Positions 26,352-35,122 are shown, counted from the first letter of the stretch. The stretch is 64,000 nucleotides of DNA from Pacificispira sp040217575 (GCA_040217575.1 JAVJPW010000007.1:248001-312000); one strand, 5' to 3'. Notes: generated by a model from the letters alone, not told the origin. Translations and numbers: made by a program.

Positions 26352-27215
26352 TCAGGGGGTAATCCCCTCCTCCCGCATACGGCGCTTGAGGGCCAGAAGG
26401 TCGCGCCATGCAAACCGCTTTGCCGGGCCGTTGCGCAAAAGATAGGCCGGGTGAAAGGTTGCCATTGCCGGAAAGGCCTGGTCGCCGACAGAAATGTCGT
26501 ACCATTTGCCCCGACTTTTGGTGATACCCTGCGTCACCCCGGCCAGACTGGTGACCGCGCGTCCGCCGACCAGCAGCAGCAGTTTCGGGTTCACAAGTTC
26601 GATATGTTTTTCGACAAAGGGGCGACAGACTGCGAATTCCCCATCGTTCGGTGTGCGGTTTCCGGCGGGACGCCAATAGACGGTGTTGGTGATATAGAAA
26701 CTGTCCCGCGTGAGCCCGATATGCGAGAGCATCCGGTCCAGCAACTGGCCGGACACCCCGACGAACGGCAGTCCCTGGATATCCTCGTCCCGACCCGGCG
26801 CTTCCCCGATCACCATAATGTCGGCGTCCGGGTTGCCGTCTCCGAAAACCAAGTTCTTGGCATCGAACTTCAGCTGGCAGCCGTCGAAGGCTTCCAGCGC
26901 GGCGCGCAGTTCCTCCAGTGTCGTGCATTGCGATGCCAGGGACTTGCCTTCGCTAACCGCTTCTGCCGTGCCAAGGGGGGCATTGGCCGTCGGCGCCGCG
27001 CGCGGCGCAGGCGCCGGTTGCGACGGGGCCGCGGCCCGGCGCGAAGCCTCAACCGGAGGAGCCGACCGCGCCGCCGCCTTTGCCGCCTGGTGGGCATACC
27101 GGTCGAATGGCTGGTCGAATACGGCGTCGTCCGCCCCCATCTCAACCTGCCATTCCAGCGCCGCAATCAGGGATTTCGCGTCGCTTTCAAGCACGTTACG
27201 GTCGTCCTGTATCAT
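26352..27215 (-). CDS. Uracil-DNA glycosylase, family 4
   Basis: A 287-residue DNA repair enzyme. The first 85 residues are an Ala/Pro-rich linker region; the catalytic domain follows, with G-E-A-P-G-R-D-E-D, G-L-P-F-V-G-V-S-G-Q-L-L-D, I-T-N-T-V-Y-W-R-P-A-G-N-R-T-P and H-P-A-Y-L-L-R. These match the iron-sulfur family 4 enzymes that remove uracil from DNA. It is divergently placed against ETF-QO, an arrangement commonly seen in alphaproteobacteria. Confidence 0.93.
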   Translation of the reverse strand: MIQDDRNVLESDAKSLIAALEWQVEMGADDAVFDQPFDRYAHQAAKAAARSAPPVEASRRAAAPSQPAPAPRAAPTANAPLGTAEAVSEGKSLASQCTTLEELRAALEAFDGCQLKFDAKNLVFGDGNPDADIMVIGEAPGRDEDIQGLPFVGVSGQLLDRMLSHIGLTRDSFYITNTVYWRPAGNRTPNDGEFAVCRPFVEKHIELVNPKLLLLVGGRAVTSLAGVTQGITKSRGKWYDISVGDQAFPAMATFHPAYLLRNGPAKRFAWRDLLALKRRMREEGITP

Positions 27216-27298
27216 TGTAATTCCGGGTCACGGCGCTATTGTGCCCGGCAAATTTGGGAACGCCAAGAAACTTGGCCAAGATACGGGGTTTTCAAGCA

Positions 27299-28945
27299 AT
27301 GTCGGTCGAACGCGAATATATGGAATATGATGTGGTCATTGTCGGGGCGGGCCCGGCCGGCCTGTCTACGGCGATCCGCCTGAAACAGCTTGAGCAGGAA
27401 ACCGGCAAGGAAATCGCCGTCTGCGTCATCGAAAAAGGCGCGGAAGTCGGCGCTCACATTCTGTCCGGCGCGGTACTGGAACCGCGCGCGCTGAACGAGT
27501 TGATCCCCGACTGGAAGGACAAAGGCGCGCCGCTCGACACCCCGGCAAAGGAAGATCACTTCCTGTATTTGACCGAAAACGGGTCCTACCGGATGCCGAC
27601 CCCGCCGCAGATGAACAATCACGGCAACTACATCATCTCGCTGGGCAACCTGTGCCGCTGGCTGGGCGAACAGGCGGAAGCTATGGGTGTCGAAATCTAT
27701 CCCGGCTTTGCGGCCGCCGAAATCCTCTACCACGACGACGGCAGCGTGAAGGGTGTGGCCACCGGCGACATGGGCCGCCTGAAGGACGGCAGCGAAGGGC
27801 CGATGTTCCAGGTCGGCATGGAATTGTGGGCGAAACAGACCGTATTTTCCGAAGGTTGCCGCGGGCACCTTGGCAAGATGTTGATGGACCGGTTCAACCT
27901 GCGCGACGGGGTAGAACCGCAGACCTATGGCCTGGGCATGAAGGAACTGTGGGAAATCGACCCTGCCAAGTCACAGCCCGGCAAGATCGTGCACACCACC
28001 GGCTGGCCCATGGATTCGAAAACCTATGGCGGGTCGTTCCTGTATCATCTGGAAGGGAACCTGGTTTCCATAGGGTTCGTCATCGGCCTGGACTACGAAA
28101 ACCCGCACCTGTTCCCCTACATGGAATTCCAGCGCTTCAAGCATCACCCGGAAATCAAGAAGATCCTGGAAGGCGGCAAGCGGATATCCTATGGCGCGCG
28201 CGCATTGAACGAAGGCGGCTTCCAGTCGATCCCCAAACTGACCTTCCCCGGCGGATGTCTGGTCGGCTGTGAGGCCGGGTTCCTGAACGTGCCGAAGATC
28301 AAGGGCACGCACACGGCAATGAAGTCGGGCATGACCGCGGCGGAGGCATTGTTCGAAGCATTGACGGGCGAAGCGGAAGCGGCCCGCGAAATCACCGCCT
28401 ATCCTGACGCACTGAAGAAGACCTGGGTCTGGGACGAATTGCACAGCGTGCGCAACATCCGCCCGTCCTTCAAATGGGGTTTCTGGGCGGCGCTGGTCTA
28501 TTCCGGGATCGACACATATCTTTTCCGGGGCAAGGCACCGTGGACCATCAGCCATCACGGCAGCGACCATGAAAGCCTGAAGCCCGCAGATCAGTGCCGC
28601 AGGATCGAATATCCGAAACCGGACGGCGTCATCAGCTTCGACCGGCTGACCAACGTCTCCTTCTCCGGCACGAACCACGAGGAAGACCAGCCGGTTCACC
28701 TGACGCTGAAAGACGACACCGTCCCGGTGGAGGTCAATCTGGCGAAATATGACGAACCCGCACAGCGATACTGTCCCGCCGGGGTCTACGAGATCGTGCG
28801 CGACGATGACGGGTCGAACCCGCGCCTTCAGATCAACGCGCAGAACTGTGTTCATTGCAAAACCTGTGATATCAAGGACCCGACCCAGAACATAAACTGG
28901 GTCGTGCCGCAGGGCGGTGAAGGACCGACTTATCCGAACATGTAG
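27299..28945 (+). CDS. Electron transfer flavoprotein-ubiquinone oxidoreductase
   Basis: A 548-residue membrane-associated flavoprotein of standard length. It has the FAD motif V-G-A-G-P-A-G-L, the H-I-L-S-G-A-V-L-E-P segment, the G-G-F-Q-S-I-P-K-L-T-F-P-G-G substrate-side motif and a C-terminal 4Fe-4S site with C492, C517, C520 and C523. It passes electrons from ETF (fed by acyl-CoA, dimethylglycine and sarcosine dehydrogenases) to ubiquinone. The ATG at 27299 is preferred to an earlier in-frame start at 27239. The DMGDH-like enzyme nearby is a plausible electron source. Confidence 0.97.
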   Translation: MSVEREYMEYDVVIVGAGPAGLSTAIRLKQLEQETGKEIAVCVIEKGAEVGAHILSGAVLEPRALNELIPDWKDKGAPLDTPAKEDHFLYLTENGSYRMPTPPQMNNHGNYIISLGNLCRWLGEQAEAMGVEIYPGFAAAEILYHDDGSVKGVATGDMGRLKDGSEGPMFQVGMELWAKQTVFSEGCRGHLGKMLMDRFNLRDGVEPQTYGLGMKELWEIDPAKSQPGKIVHTTGWPMDSKTYGGSFLYHLEGNLVSIGFVIGLDYENPHLFPYMEFQRFKHHPEIKKILEGGKRISYGARALNEGGFQSIPKLTFPGGCLVGCEAGFLNVPKIKGTHTAMKSGMTAAEALFEALTGEAEAAREITAYPDALKKTWVWDELHSVRNIRPSFKWGFWAALVYSGIDTYLFRGKAPWTISHHGSDHESLKPADQCRRIEYPKPDGVISFDRLTNVSFSGTNHEEDQPVHLTLKDDTVPVEVNLAKYDEPAQRYCPAGVYEIVRDDDGSNPRLQINAQNCVHCKTCDIKDPTQNINWVVPQGGEGPTYPNM

Positions 28946-28993
28946 GGTGGGACGCGGTCTTGGCCGTCATCAACCAGGAAAGGTTTGACGTTC

Positions 28994-29380
28994 ATGTATC
29001 GCTCCCTCCTCGCCGCCGCAGCAATGGTGGTCTTCCTGTCCGCGCCCGCAAAGGCGGAACCGTTCCCGACCGGCAATTACAATTCGGACTGGGGCCCGAT
29101 GACATTCGCCTGCGAAAGCTTCCAGGAATGTTTCGCGACCTATGAAAACGGGCAGTCCACGCTGTACATCATTCGTCCGAACCTGGATGCCCATTACCGC
29201 GGCTTCTGGTTCGAACCGCAATCCGACGTACGGTGCGAAGACACGCTGACCATCAACGGTTTTTCGACGCCCTATTGGGGCCGGGTCGAGTTCGTCTTCT
29301 CCGGCGACGGGGAAGCATGGCGCGGATACTGGGGCTATTGCGACCAACCTGCGACCGGGGAATGGAACGGCAGCCGCTGA
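28994..29380 (+). CDS. Small secreted Trp/Cys-containing protein
   Basis: A 128-residue protein with a signal peptide (residues about 1-22, ending A-K-A-E-P). The mature part begins G-N-Y-N-S-D-W-G-P-M and has a W-F-E-P-Q-S-D-V-R-C and Y-W-G-R-V-E-F-V-F and W-R-G-Y-W-G-Y-C pattern. The last two segments resemble the secreted protein at 41742, suggesting a small paralogous family. The ATG at 28994 has an AGGAAAGG site; a TTG at 28985 is too close to it. Function unknown. Confidence 0.7.
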   Translation: MYRSLLAAAAMVVFLSAPAKAEPFPTGNYNSDWGPMTFACESFQECFATYENGQSTLYIIRPNLDAHYRGFWFEPQSDVRCEDTLTINGFSTPYWGRVEFVFSGDGEAWRGYWGYCDQPATGEWNGSR

Positions 29381-29408
29381 CGAAAACACCCTTTCTCGGG
29401 CAGGGCGG

Positions 29409-30149
29409 TTATTCCGCCGCTTCGGCCGGGCGGGTCAGCCGGGCAACCGTTTCCGCATAATCGTTGAGCGCCGCCGTCCCCTTGGGCGACAGGGTATAGA
29501 TGCCCCGATCCACACGCATGAACCAGCCATAGACGTCCCGCTGCAGCATGGCGGCAGCCCTGGCCACGCCTGTTGCTGACTTGATGTCTTTCGGCCGGCT
29601 GCTGCCGTTTGCCGAAAGGTGATGCGCAATCCTGAGCGCGTCCTGCCGATAGGCGGTCATGCGCTTGCGTCCGGTTGACGACCCGCCCGTGTTCGGATCG
29701 CCCACGCGATGGGCAAATTCCTTCAACAGCATGCCGCGTTTGCGCGTCGATTGACGCGGGGCATAGGGCGCGGGGTCCAGAACCGCCTCCACCGCCAATG
29801 CCGGGTCGCCGCCGACCCGATCCAGGTCGACCGTCAAAAGACCAAGGCCCAGCCGGCGGCACAGGCCCAGGATCTCCCGGCGTTTCTTCCCCAGCGTGGA
29901 CTTGCCGTTGGTCGTGCGCGGGACAGCCAGATAAACCCGTTCGGAAAGGGACAGTCGCGCCACCCCCTGCAGAACCAGCGCCAGGGTCAAACGCAGCTTC
30001 ATTTCGACGATGACAGGTTCTTCCTGTGCCGCCCCCGCTTCCCCCTCACGGCAGGCAACCAGATCGCAGTTCCGCACCTCCCCCTTCACGGCATAGCCCT
30101 GCCCTTCCAGGAAGGCTTTCAGCGGCGGATACAGATCCTCTTCACGCAT
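29409..30149 (-). CDS. DUF2161 family protein (predicted PD-(D/E)XK type)
   Basis: A 246-residue protein. Its N terminus (M-R-E-E-D-L-Y-P-P-L-K-A-F-L then G-Y-A-V-K-G-E-V-R-N-C-D-L-V, and V-I-V-E-M-K-L) matches DUF2161, whose D...E-x-K pattern is nuclease-like. The C-terminal part (about 185-240) looks like a winged helix. Its role is unknown. The frame could begin at GTG 30185, but the ATG at 30149 corresponds to the conserved family start; neither has a strong ribosome-binding site. Confidence 0.83.
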   Translation of the reverse strand: MREEDLYPPLKAFLEGQGYAVKGEVRNCDLVACREGEAGAAQEEPVIVEMKLRLTLALVLQGVARLSLSERVYLAVPRTTNGKSTLGKKRREILGLCRRLGLGLLTVDLDRVGGDPALAVEAVLDPAPYAPRQSTRKRGMLLKEFAHRVGDPNTGGSSTGRKRMTAYRQDALRIAHHLSANGSSRPKDIKSATGVARAAAMLQRDVYGWFMRVDRGIYTLSPKGTAALNDYAETVARLTRPAEAAE

Positions 30150-30320
30150 GTCGGGTTTAGTCCATGGGGCGGCATCGTCGGGCACAGCTTACGTGGATTC
30201 GCATGAATGCCGCCCCTGAATGCCGTCCCGCACATTGCGCAAGAACCGGGTGTCGCGACGGCGGTGTCTCACGCTATCCCTGCCACATCGACCAGCACAG
30301 AAGGCAAAGGGACCCGGCCC

Positions 30321-30794
30321 ATGACCGCAATTCGCATCACCCCCATCCCGACCGAAACCGCCGCGTCCTTGTGGGCCGGCGGGCCGGACGCCAACGGCAT
30401 GCCCCCGGAACGCCACATCTCGGACGGGGACGGCGTCCCATGTCGCCATTGCCTGAAGAATGTGGATGCGGGCGATGCCTACCTGATCATGGCCCACCGC
30501 CCGTTCGACGCCGCGCAGCCCTATGCGGAAACGGGGCCGATCTTCCTTCATGCGGACCCGTGCGATGCCTATGCCGACCACGGCCAGGTCCCCGAACTCC
30601 ACCGCGGCGGGGAACCGCGCATCGTGCGCGGATACGGGTCCGACAGCCGCATCGTCTATGGCACGGGCCGCGTCGTCACCGGGGACGGAATCGCGGACTA
30701 TGCCGCCGAGCTTCTGTCGCGCGACGACATCGCGTTCGTCCATGTGCGGTCCTCCACCAACAACTGCTATGCGTTCAGGATCGACCGAGCCTAG
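30321..30794 (+). CDS. DUF1203 family protein
   Basis: A 157-residue protein with the DUF1203 motifs P-C-R-H-C-L-K-N-V-D-A-G-D, L-I-M-A-H-R-P-F, Y-A-E-T-G-P-I-F-L-H and, near the C terminus, V-H-V-R-S-S-T-N-N-C-Y-A-F-R-I-D-R. The family is cytoplasmic and of unknown function. The ATG at 30321 (M-T-A-I-R-I-T-P-I-P) is the usual start; the longer frame from 30207 is untypical. Confidence 0.87.
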   Translation: MTAIRITPIPTETAASLWAGGPDANGMPPERHISDGDGVPCRHCLKNVDAGDAYLIMAHRPFDAAQPYAETGPIFLHADPCDAYADHGQVPELHRGGEPRIVRGYGSDSRIVYGTGRVVTGDGIADYAAELLSRDDIAFVHVRSSTNNCYAFRIDRA

Positions 30795-30922
30795 CGGCTG
30801 GGGAGCATCCTTCCCGCCGATTTTTATGTCTATACAAAAACCCTCTTTTCCTGCCCGGCAAACGGAGTCAGAGTGCGCGGCAATCGTGTATCAATCGCCG
30901 CGTTCCGGATTAAGGGGGTTCC

Positions 30923-33352
30923 ATGAAAAGCCACGCACAGGTCGTCATCATCGGCGGCGGGGTCGTCGGATGTTCCGTTCTGTATCACCTGACAAAACTG
31001 GGGTGGACGGACCTGTTGCTGATCGAACGGTCGGAACTTACGTCCGGGTCGACCTGGCACGCGGCGGGGGGCTTCCACACGCTGAACGCGGACACAAACA
31101 TGGCCGCCCTTCAGGGCTATACGATCCGCCTTTATCGGGAGCTGGAGGAAATCACCGGCCAGTCCTGCGGCCTGCATCATGTCGGCGGCGTGACGCTGGC
31201 GACGACGCCGGACCGGCTGGACTATCTGAAGGCGGAACGCGCCAAGCACCGCTATATGGGGTTGGATACCGAAATCGTCGGGCCCGAACAGATCCGGGAA
31301 CTGTCGCCCATCACCAACGTGGACGGTGTTCTGGGCGCGCTCTACGACCCGCTGGACGGGCACCTGGACCCCAGCGGCACGACCCACGCCTATGCCAAGG
31401 CGGCGCGCATGGCGGGCGCGGAAATCATGCTGCGCAACCGTGTCCTGGAAACGAACCAGCGCCCCGACGGCGGCTGGGACGTGGTGACGGAACAGGGGAC
31501 GATTGCTTGCGAACATCTGGTCAATGCGGCGGGCCTTTGGGCGCGCGAAGTGGGCGCGATGGCAGGCATCTTCCTGCCGCTGCACCCGATGGAACACCAG
31601 TATCTGGTGACCGGAGACATCCCGGAAGTCTATGAACGCGACCAGGAACTGCCCCATGTCATGGACCCGGCGGGGGAAACCTATCTTCGGCAGGAAGGCA
31701 AGGGCCTTGTCATCGGCATCTATGAACAGGACTGCGACCCCTGGGCCGTCGACGGCACGCCGTGGGAGTTCGGGCATGAGCTTCTGAACGACAATCTGGA
31801 CCGTATCGCGGAACCGCTGGACGCGGCCTACAAGCGTTATCCGGTCCTGGAACGCGCCGGGATCAAGACCGTCATCAACGGGCCGTTCACCTTTGCACCC
31901 GACGGCAACCCACTGGTTGGGCCGGTGCCGGGCCTGCGCAATTACTGGTCCGCCTGCGCCGTCATGGCGGGGTTCAGTCAGGGTGGCGGCGTCGGCCTGA
32001 CGCTAGCGCAATGGATGGTCGACGGCGAACCGGACCGCGACGTGATGGCGATGGATGTCGCCCGCTTCGGCGACTACACGAACCGGCCCTGGACGCGCCT
32101 GAAGGTGACGGAAAACTATCAGCGGCGATTCTCCATCTCCTACCCGAACGAGGAACTGCCCGTCGGCCGACCCCTGATGACGACGCCGGCCTATGGCCTG
32201 TGGCAGCAGGAACGCGCCGTCTTCGGTTCGTCCTATGGCATGGAACATGTGAACTATTTCGCACCCGAAGGCGAACCGCTGTTCGAAGAACCGACCTTCC
32301 GCCGTTCCAATGCCTGGGACGCCGTCGCATCCGAATGCCGGGCCGTGCGCACCGCCGTCGGCATCAACGAGGTCCATAATTTCGGGAAATACATCGTCTC
32401 CGGCCCCGGCGCGGTCAGCTGGCTGGACCGGATCATGGCGAACCGTGTGCCGGCGGTGGGCAAGATCGCGCTGACCGCCATGCTCAGCCCCAGGGGCAAG
32501 ATCATCGGCGATTTCACCATGGCGCGCCTTTCCGACGAACGGGTCATGCTGACCGCCAGCTATTCGGCACAGGCGTTCCACATGCGCTGGTTCCTGCATC
32601 ACTTGCCAGATGACGGCAGCGTCACGCTGGAGAACATGTCGGACACCCGCATCGGCTTCCAGATTGCCGGGCCGAACGCGCGCGACCTGTTGGGCCGGGT
32701 GACGGGGGCCGATGTCTCCACCGCCGCCATGCCCTTCCTGTCCACCACGGCGCTGGAGGTCGGGCATATCCCGGTCCAGGTGAACCGCGTCACCTATACC
32801 GGGGACCTGGGCTATGAAATCTATTGCGACGCGCCGCATCAGCCGGGCCTGTATCATGCGCTGAAATCCGAAGGCGCCGATCTGGGGCTGAAGCCGTTCG
32901 GGATGCGCGCCATGATGTCCCTTCGCCTGGAAAAAAGCTTCGGGTCCTGGATGCGCGAATTCCGCCCGGACTTCACCCCGGCCGAAACGGGCCTCGACCG
33001 GTTCTGTTCCTTCAAGAAGAACGACTATATCGGCTATGACACCGTGGCCGCGGAACGCGACAATCCGCCGGACCGGCATCTGGCGACCTTCATCGTCGAT
33101 GTGCCGGACGGGCCGGACGCCGCCGACTGCGTCGCGGACGAACCGATCTACCGCAATGGTGAGGTAGTGGGCTTCGTGACCTCAGGCGGCTATGCCCATT
33201 TCAGCGAAAAGTCCGTCGCCATCGGCATGATCCCACGAGGTATGATCGAAGACAGCGCGCAATTCGAAATCGAAATCCTGGGCGAAATCCGCAAGGCAAC
33301 GCTGATCGAGGAGGTCCTGTTCGACCCGAAGGCGGAACGGATGCGGGGGTAG
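30923..33352 (+). CDS. FAD-dependent dimethylglycine/sarcosine dehydrogenase-like enzyme
   Basis: An 809-residue enzyme of the DMGDH/SARDH class. Residues 1-370 are a DAO-type FAD domain (I-I-G-G-G-V-V-G-C-S then G-S-T-W-H-A-A-G, where the His is the usual site of covalent FAD attachment). Residues about 375-430 are an FAO_M-like linker, and residues 430-805 are GcvT-like tetrahydrofolate-binding halves (F-G-K-Y-I-V-S-G-P, Y-T-G-D-L-G-Y-E-I-Y). Such enzymes oxidatively demethylate N-methylated glycines and send electrons to ETF; the exact substrate is inferred. An AAGGGGG site precedes the start. Confidence 0.9.
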   Translation: MKSHAQVVIIGGGVVGCSVLYHLTKLGWTDLLLIERSELTSGSTWHAAGGFHTLNADTNMAALQGYTIRLYRELEEITGQSCGLHHVGGVTLATTPDRLDYLKAERAKHRYMGLDTEIVGPEQIRELSPITNVDGVLGALYDPLDGHLDPSGTTHAYAKAARMAGAEIMLRNRVLETNQRPDGGWDVVTEQGTIACEHLVNAAGLWAREVGAMAGIFLPLHPMEHQYLVTGDIPEVYERDQELPHVMDPAGETYLRQEGKGLVIGIYEQDCDPWAVDGTPWEFGHELLNDNLDRIAEPLDAAYKRYPVLERAGIKTVINGPFTFAPDGNPLVGPVPGLRNYWSACAVMAGFSQGGGVGLTLAQWMVDGEPDRDVMAMDVARFGDYTNRPWTRLKVTENYQRRFSISYPNEELPVGRPLMTTPAYGLWQQERAVFGSSYGMEHVNYFAPEGEPLFEEPTFRRSNAWDAVASECRAVRTAVGINEVHNFGKYIVSGPGAVSWLDRIMANRVPAVGKIALTAMLSPRGKIIGDFTMARLSDERVMLTASYSAQAFHMRWFLHHLPDDGSVTLENMSDTRIGFQIAGPNARDLLGRVTGADVSTAAMPFLSTTALEVGHIPVQVNRVTYTGDLGYEIYCDAPHQPGLYHALKSEGADLGLKPFGMRAMMSLRLEKSFGSWMREFRPDFTPAETGLDRFCSFKKNDYIGYDTVAAERDNPPDRHLATFIVDVPDGPDAADCVADEPIYRNGEVVGFVTSGGYAHFSEKSVAIGMIPRGMIEDSAQFEIEILGEIRKATLIEEVLFDPKAERMRG

Positions 33353-33404
33353 GTGTTTTGAGAAGTCACACCTTGAATCACTACGCCAATGGCGTATATT
33401 TTAG

Positions 33405-33680
33405 ATGATGATTGAGTTCGATCCGGAGAAGGATCAAGCGAATATCAAGAAGCATGGCGTGTCCCTCCAATTCGGGGCGCGGGTGCTGGATGACGAAAAC
33501 GCGCTGACGGTTGTCGATCCAAGGCGCTATATCGATGAAGATCGATTCGTGACCTACGGAATGGTCGATGGCACGGTCTGGGTCTGCGTCCATACGGACC
33601 GCGACGATGCCGACCGGATCATCAGCCTCAGGAAAGCCCAAAAGGTAGAAAATGACCGATATTTCAAAACACCACGCTGA
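33405..33680 (+). CDS. brnT: BrnT family toxin
   Basis: A 91-residue ribonuclease-type toxin. The sequence F-D-P-E-K-D-Q-A-N-I-K-K-H-G-V-S, R-Y-I-D-E-D-R-F-V-T-Y-G and I-I-S-L-R-K-A-Q-K-V-E-N-D-R-Y is the typical BrnT fold with RelE-like catalytic basic residues. It would cleave RNA under stress and be neutralised by the overlapping downstream gene. It starts at ATG 33405 (or 33408) and overlaps the antitoxin gene by 29 bp. Confidence 0.93.
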   Translation: MMIEFDPEKDQANIKKHGVSLQFGARVLDDENALTVVDPRRYIDEDRFVTYGMVDGTVWVCVHTDRDDADRIISLRKAQKVENDRYFKTPR

Positions 33681-33930
33681 AGACGATCCCGATGTGCCGC
33701 TGACGGATGAGGAGTTCGAGCGCGGTCGGATTGCAATGCTCGTTCGGTCGACCCGCAAAGCAACGGGGTTATCGCAAGAAGCATTTGCAAAGGCCTATCA
33801 GATCGGACTTCCAGCGCTTCGAAATTGGGAGCAAGGCCGCCGCAAGCCGGGAGAGACGACAATCAGTCTCTTCAAGATCATTCGGGCAGAACCTCAGCGC
33901 GCACGGGAAATTTTGCTGGAACGGGCGTGA
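33652..33930 (+). CDS. HTH antitoxin partner of BrnT
   Basis: A 92-residue protein. Its N terminus (D-D-P-D-V-P-L-T-D-E-E-F-E-R-G-R) resembles the toxin-binding end of BrnA/DUF4415 antitoxins, while the rest is an XRE/MqsA-type helix-turn-helix (G-L-S-Q-E-A-F-A-K-A-Y, then N-W-E-Q-G-R-R-K-P). It would bind BrnT and repress its own operon. It starts inside the toxin gene (29-bp overlap), showing translational coupling. Confidence 0.88.
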   Translation: MTDISKHHAEDDPDVPLTDEEFERGRIAMLVRSTRKATGLSQEAFAKAYQIGLPALRNWEQGRRKPGETTISLFKIIRAEPQRAREILLERA

Positions 33931-33979
33931 GTGAACTAAGCGACACATGCGCAGGGATACGCATAGAAGACGGAATGCT

Positions 33980-34225
33980 ATGCCAATCATAAAGACGCTT
34001 GCGGCCAGTATCATGGCCGCTGTCCTTGCCATAGTGTTTGCTGCCTTCGGTATCAGCGGTCTTGTCGCGGCAAACATCGAAGACGCCGCAGTCCGCGCTA
34101 TTGTAGCACTCCTCTGCGGCTATGGGGCATTCCGATTGGTACGCTATGCTCGGAAAGGCGCCCCTGATGCAATAAACCCATCCAACGCCGGATATGATGG
34201 ATATAACGGAGACCCTCCTTCTTAG
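33980..34225 (+). CDS. Small membrane protein of unknown function
   Basis: An 81-residue protein with two hydrophobic segments (residues about 6-32 and 39-56) and a polar C-terminal tail rich in Asn, Asp, Gly and Pro. The ATG at 33980 is chosen over an upstream frame start because it begins the hydrophobic segment. No family is recognised. It lies 50 bp after the toxin-antitoxin pair in the same direction; a functional link is not shown. Confidence 0.45.
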   Translation: MPIIKTLAASIMAAVLAIVFAAFGISGLVAANIEDAAVRAIVALLCGYGAFRLVRYARKGAPDAINPSNAGYDGYNGDPPS

Positions 34226-34332
34226 GTCACCTTGCAGCAAAAACGGAAAAACGGGGACACAACAAAGCGAGGACACAATACTAATTCCGCGTCACACTGA
34301 TTCTTGGAATGCCCCTACAGACGTGCACCTGG

Positions 34333-34352
34333 ATTCCTGTCTTCGCAGGAAT
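34333..34352 (+). repeat. REP-like hairpin, copy 3
   Basis: ATTCCTG and CAGGAAT arms around TCTTCG. Compared with the copy at 11486 one base pair is exchanged from C-G to T-A and another from C-G to T-G, so pairing is kept. It lies 24 bp from the original stop codon of the truncated gene that follows on the minus strand. Confidence 0.55.
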
Positions 34353-34375
34353 GACGAGGGAGGGGCCCCGACCCA

Positions 34376-34477
34376 TCACTCCAGGTTTTCATAGTATTGG
34401 GACGTGAAGTCGTACAGGACGCCTTCGGTCTGCAGGCGGGTCAGGGTGGCGTTGAATTGGTCCGGCCCCGCCCGTTC
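34376..34477 (-). pseudogene. Detached 3' coding tail behind an in-frame amber stop
   Basis: In the same frame as the gene at 34478-35119, the 33 codons after its TAG read E-R-A-G-P-D-Q-F-N-A-T-L-T-R-L-Q and on to Y-E-N-L-E before TGA at 34376-34378. Nearly all codons end in G or C, like the genes around, so this is clearly former (or read-through) coding sequence. It implies a full-length product of 247 residues if TAG is decoded. Confidence 0.75.
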
Positions 34478-35119
34478 CTAGAACCCGAAATCGTCCAGCT
34501 GACCCAGCGCGGGGTAGACGTTATAGAAATGCTGCGTGTCGAAGGGTGCGCGGTCGCCAAAGCTCTGCCAATTGTATTCGACAATGACCAGTGCGCCGTC
34601 CTTTGAAATCGCGCGCATCGCGGTGGTGACATAGGCCATGCCCGGGTCGCCTTCCGGAAGGCCGCCTTCGATCCGGTCGTTACAGTAATGGATCGACGCG
34701 AAATCGTCCGGTTCCAGGTTGAAGCCGTAGGCGTCCGCTTCCACTGACTGCTGGTCGGCGCAGGCGGCGGCGTCTTCGGCGATCGCGGCGCGGACATAGG
34801 CTTCGGCATTGTCGAAGCCGCCGTCGGTCAGGACGGACACGACATACCCTTCATACCAGCCGAACGGATGGTCGTCGCCGCGCAACAGGGAAACGATGGC
34901 CGTCCCCTCCCCCGACGCGGCATCGGCGGAAATGAAGGCGGGCGCGAAATAGAGTTCCTGAACCTGCGGGAAACCGAGTTCCGTCGCGGCCTGGACAAAG
35001 GCATCCCAGTCCGGTTCGTCCGCGTGGGACGCCGTCGGCTGAACGGTCAGTGCCGCCACCATGAACGGCAGTGCCATCAACCCAAAAGACAACCCCCGAA
35101 CCCGGGATGGAATGCGCAT
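34478..35119 (-). CDS. Secreted protein of unknown function, cut by an in-frame TAG
   Basis: A 213-residue protein with a signal peptide (residues about 1-33, ending S-H-A-D-E). The mature part is acidic, with a region D-D-H-P-F-G-W-Y-E-G-Y-V-V-S-V-L-T, several cysteines (A-C-A-D-Q and H-Y-C-N-D) and a final F-Y-N-V-Y-P-A-L-G-Q-L-D-D-F-G-F. The reading frame does not look finished at the TAG: 33 further well-biased codons follow. It is either a recent nonsense mutation, a sequencing error or a read-through gene. It is 3 bp downstream of the gamma-glutamylcyclotransferase-like gene in the same direction. Confidence 0.7.
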   Translation of the reverse strand: MRIPSRVRGLSFGLMALPFMVAALTVQPTASHADEPDWDAFVQAATELGFPQVQELYFAPAFISADAASGEGTAIVSLLRGDDHPFGWYEGYVVSVLTDGGFDNAEAYVRAAIAEDAAACADQQSVEADAYGFNLEPDDFASIHYCNDRIEGGLPEGDPGMAYVTTAMRAISKDGALVIVEYNWQSFGDRAPFDTQHFYNVYPALGQLDDFGF

Positions 35120-35122
35120 GTC

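Noticed and set aside
34240..34280. Two similar GGGGACACAA/GAGGACACAA stretches as an insertion sequence end
   Set aside because: Too short and without a transposase gene or target duplication nearby.
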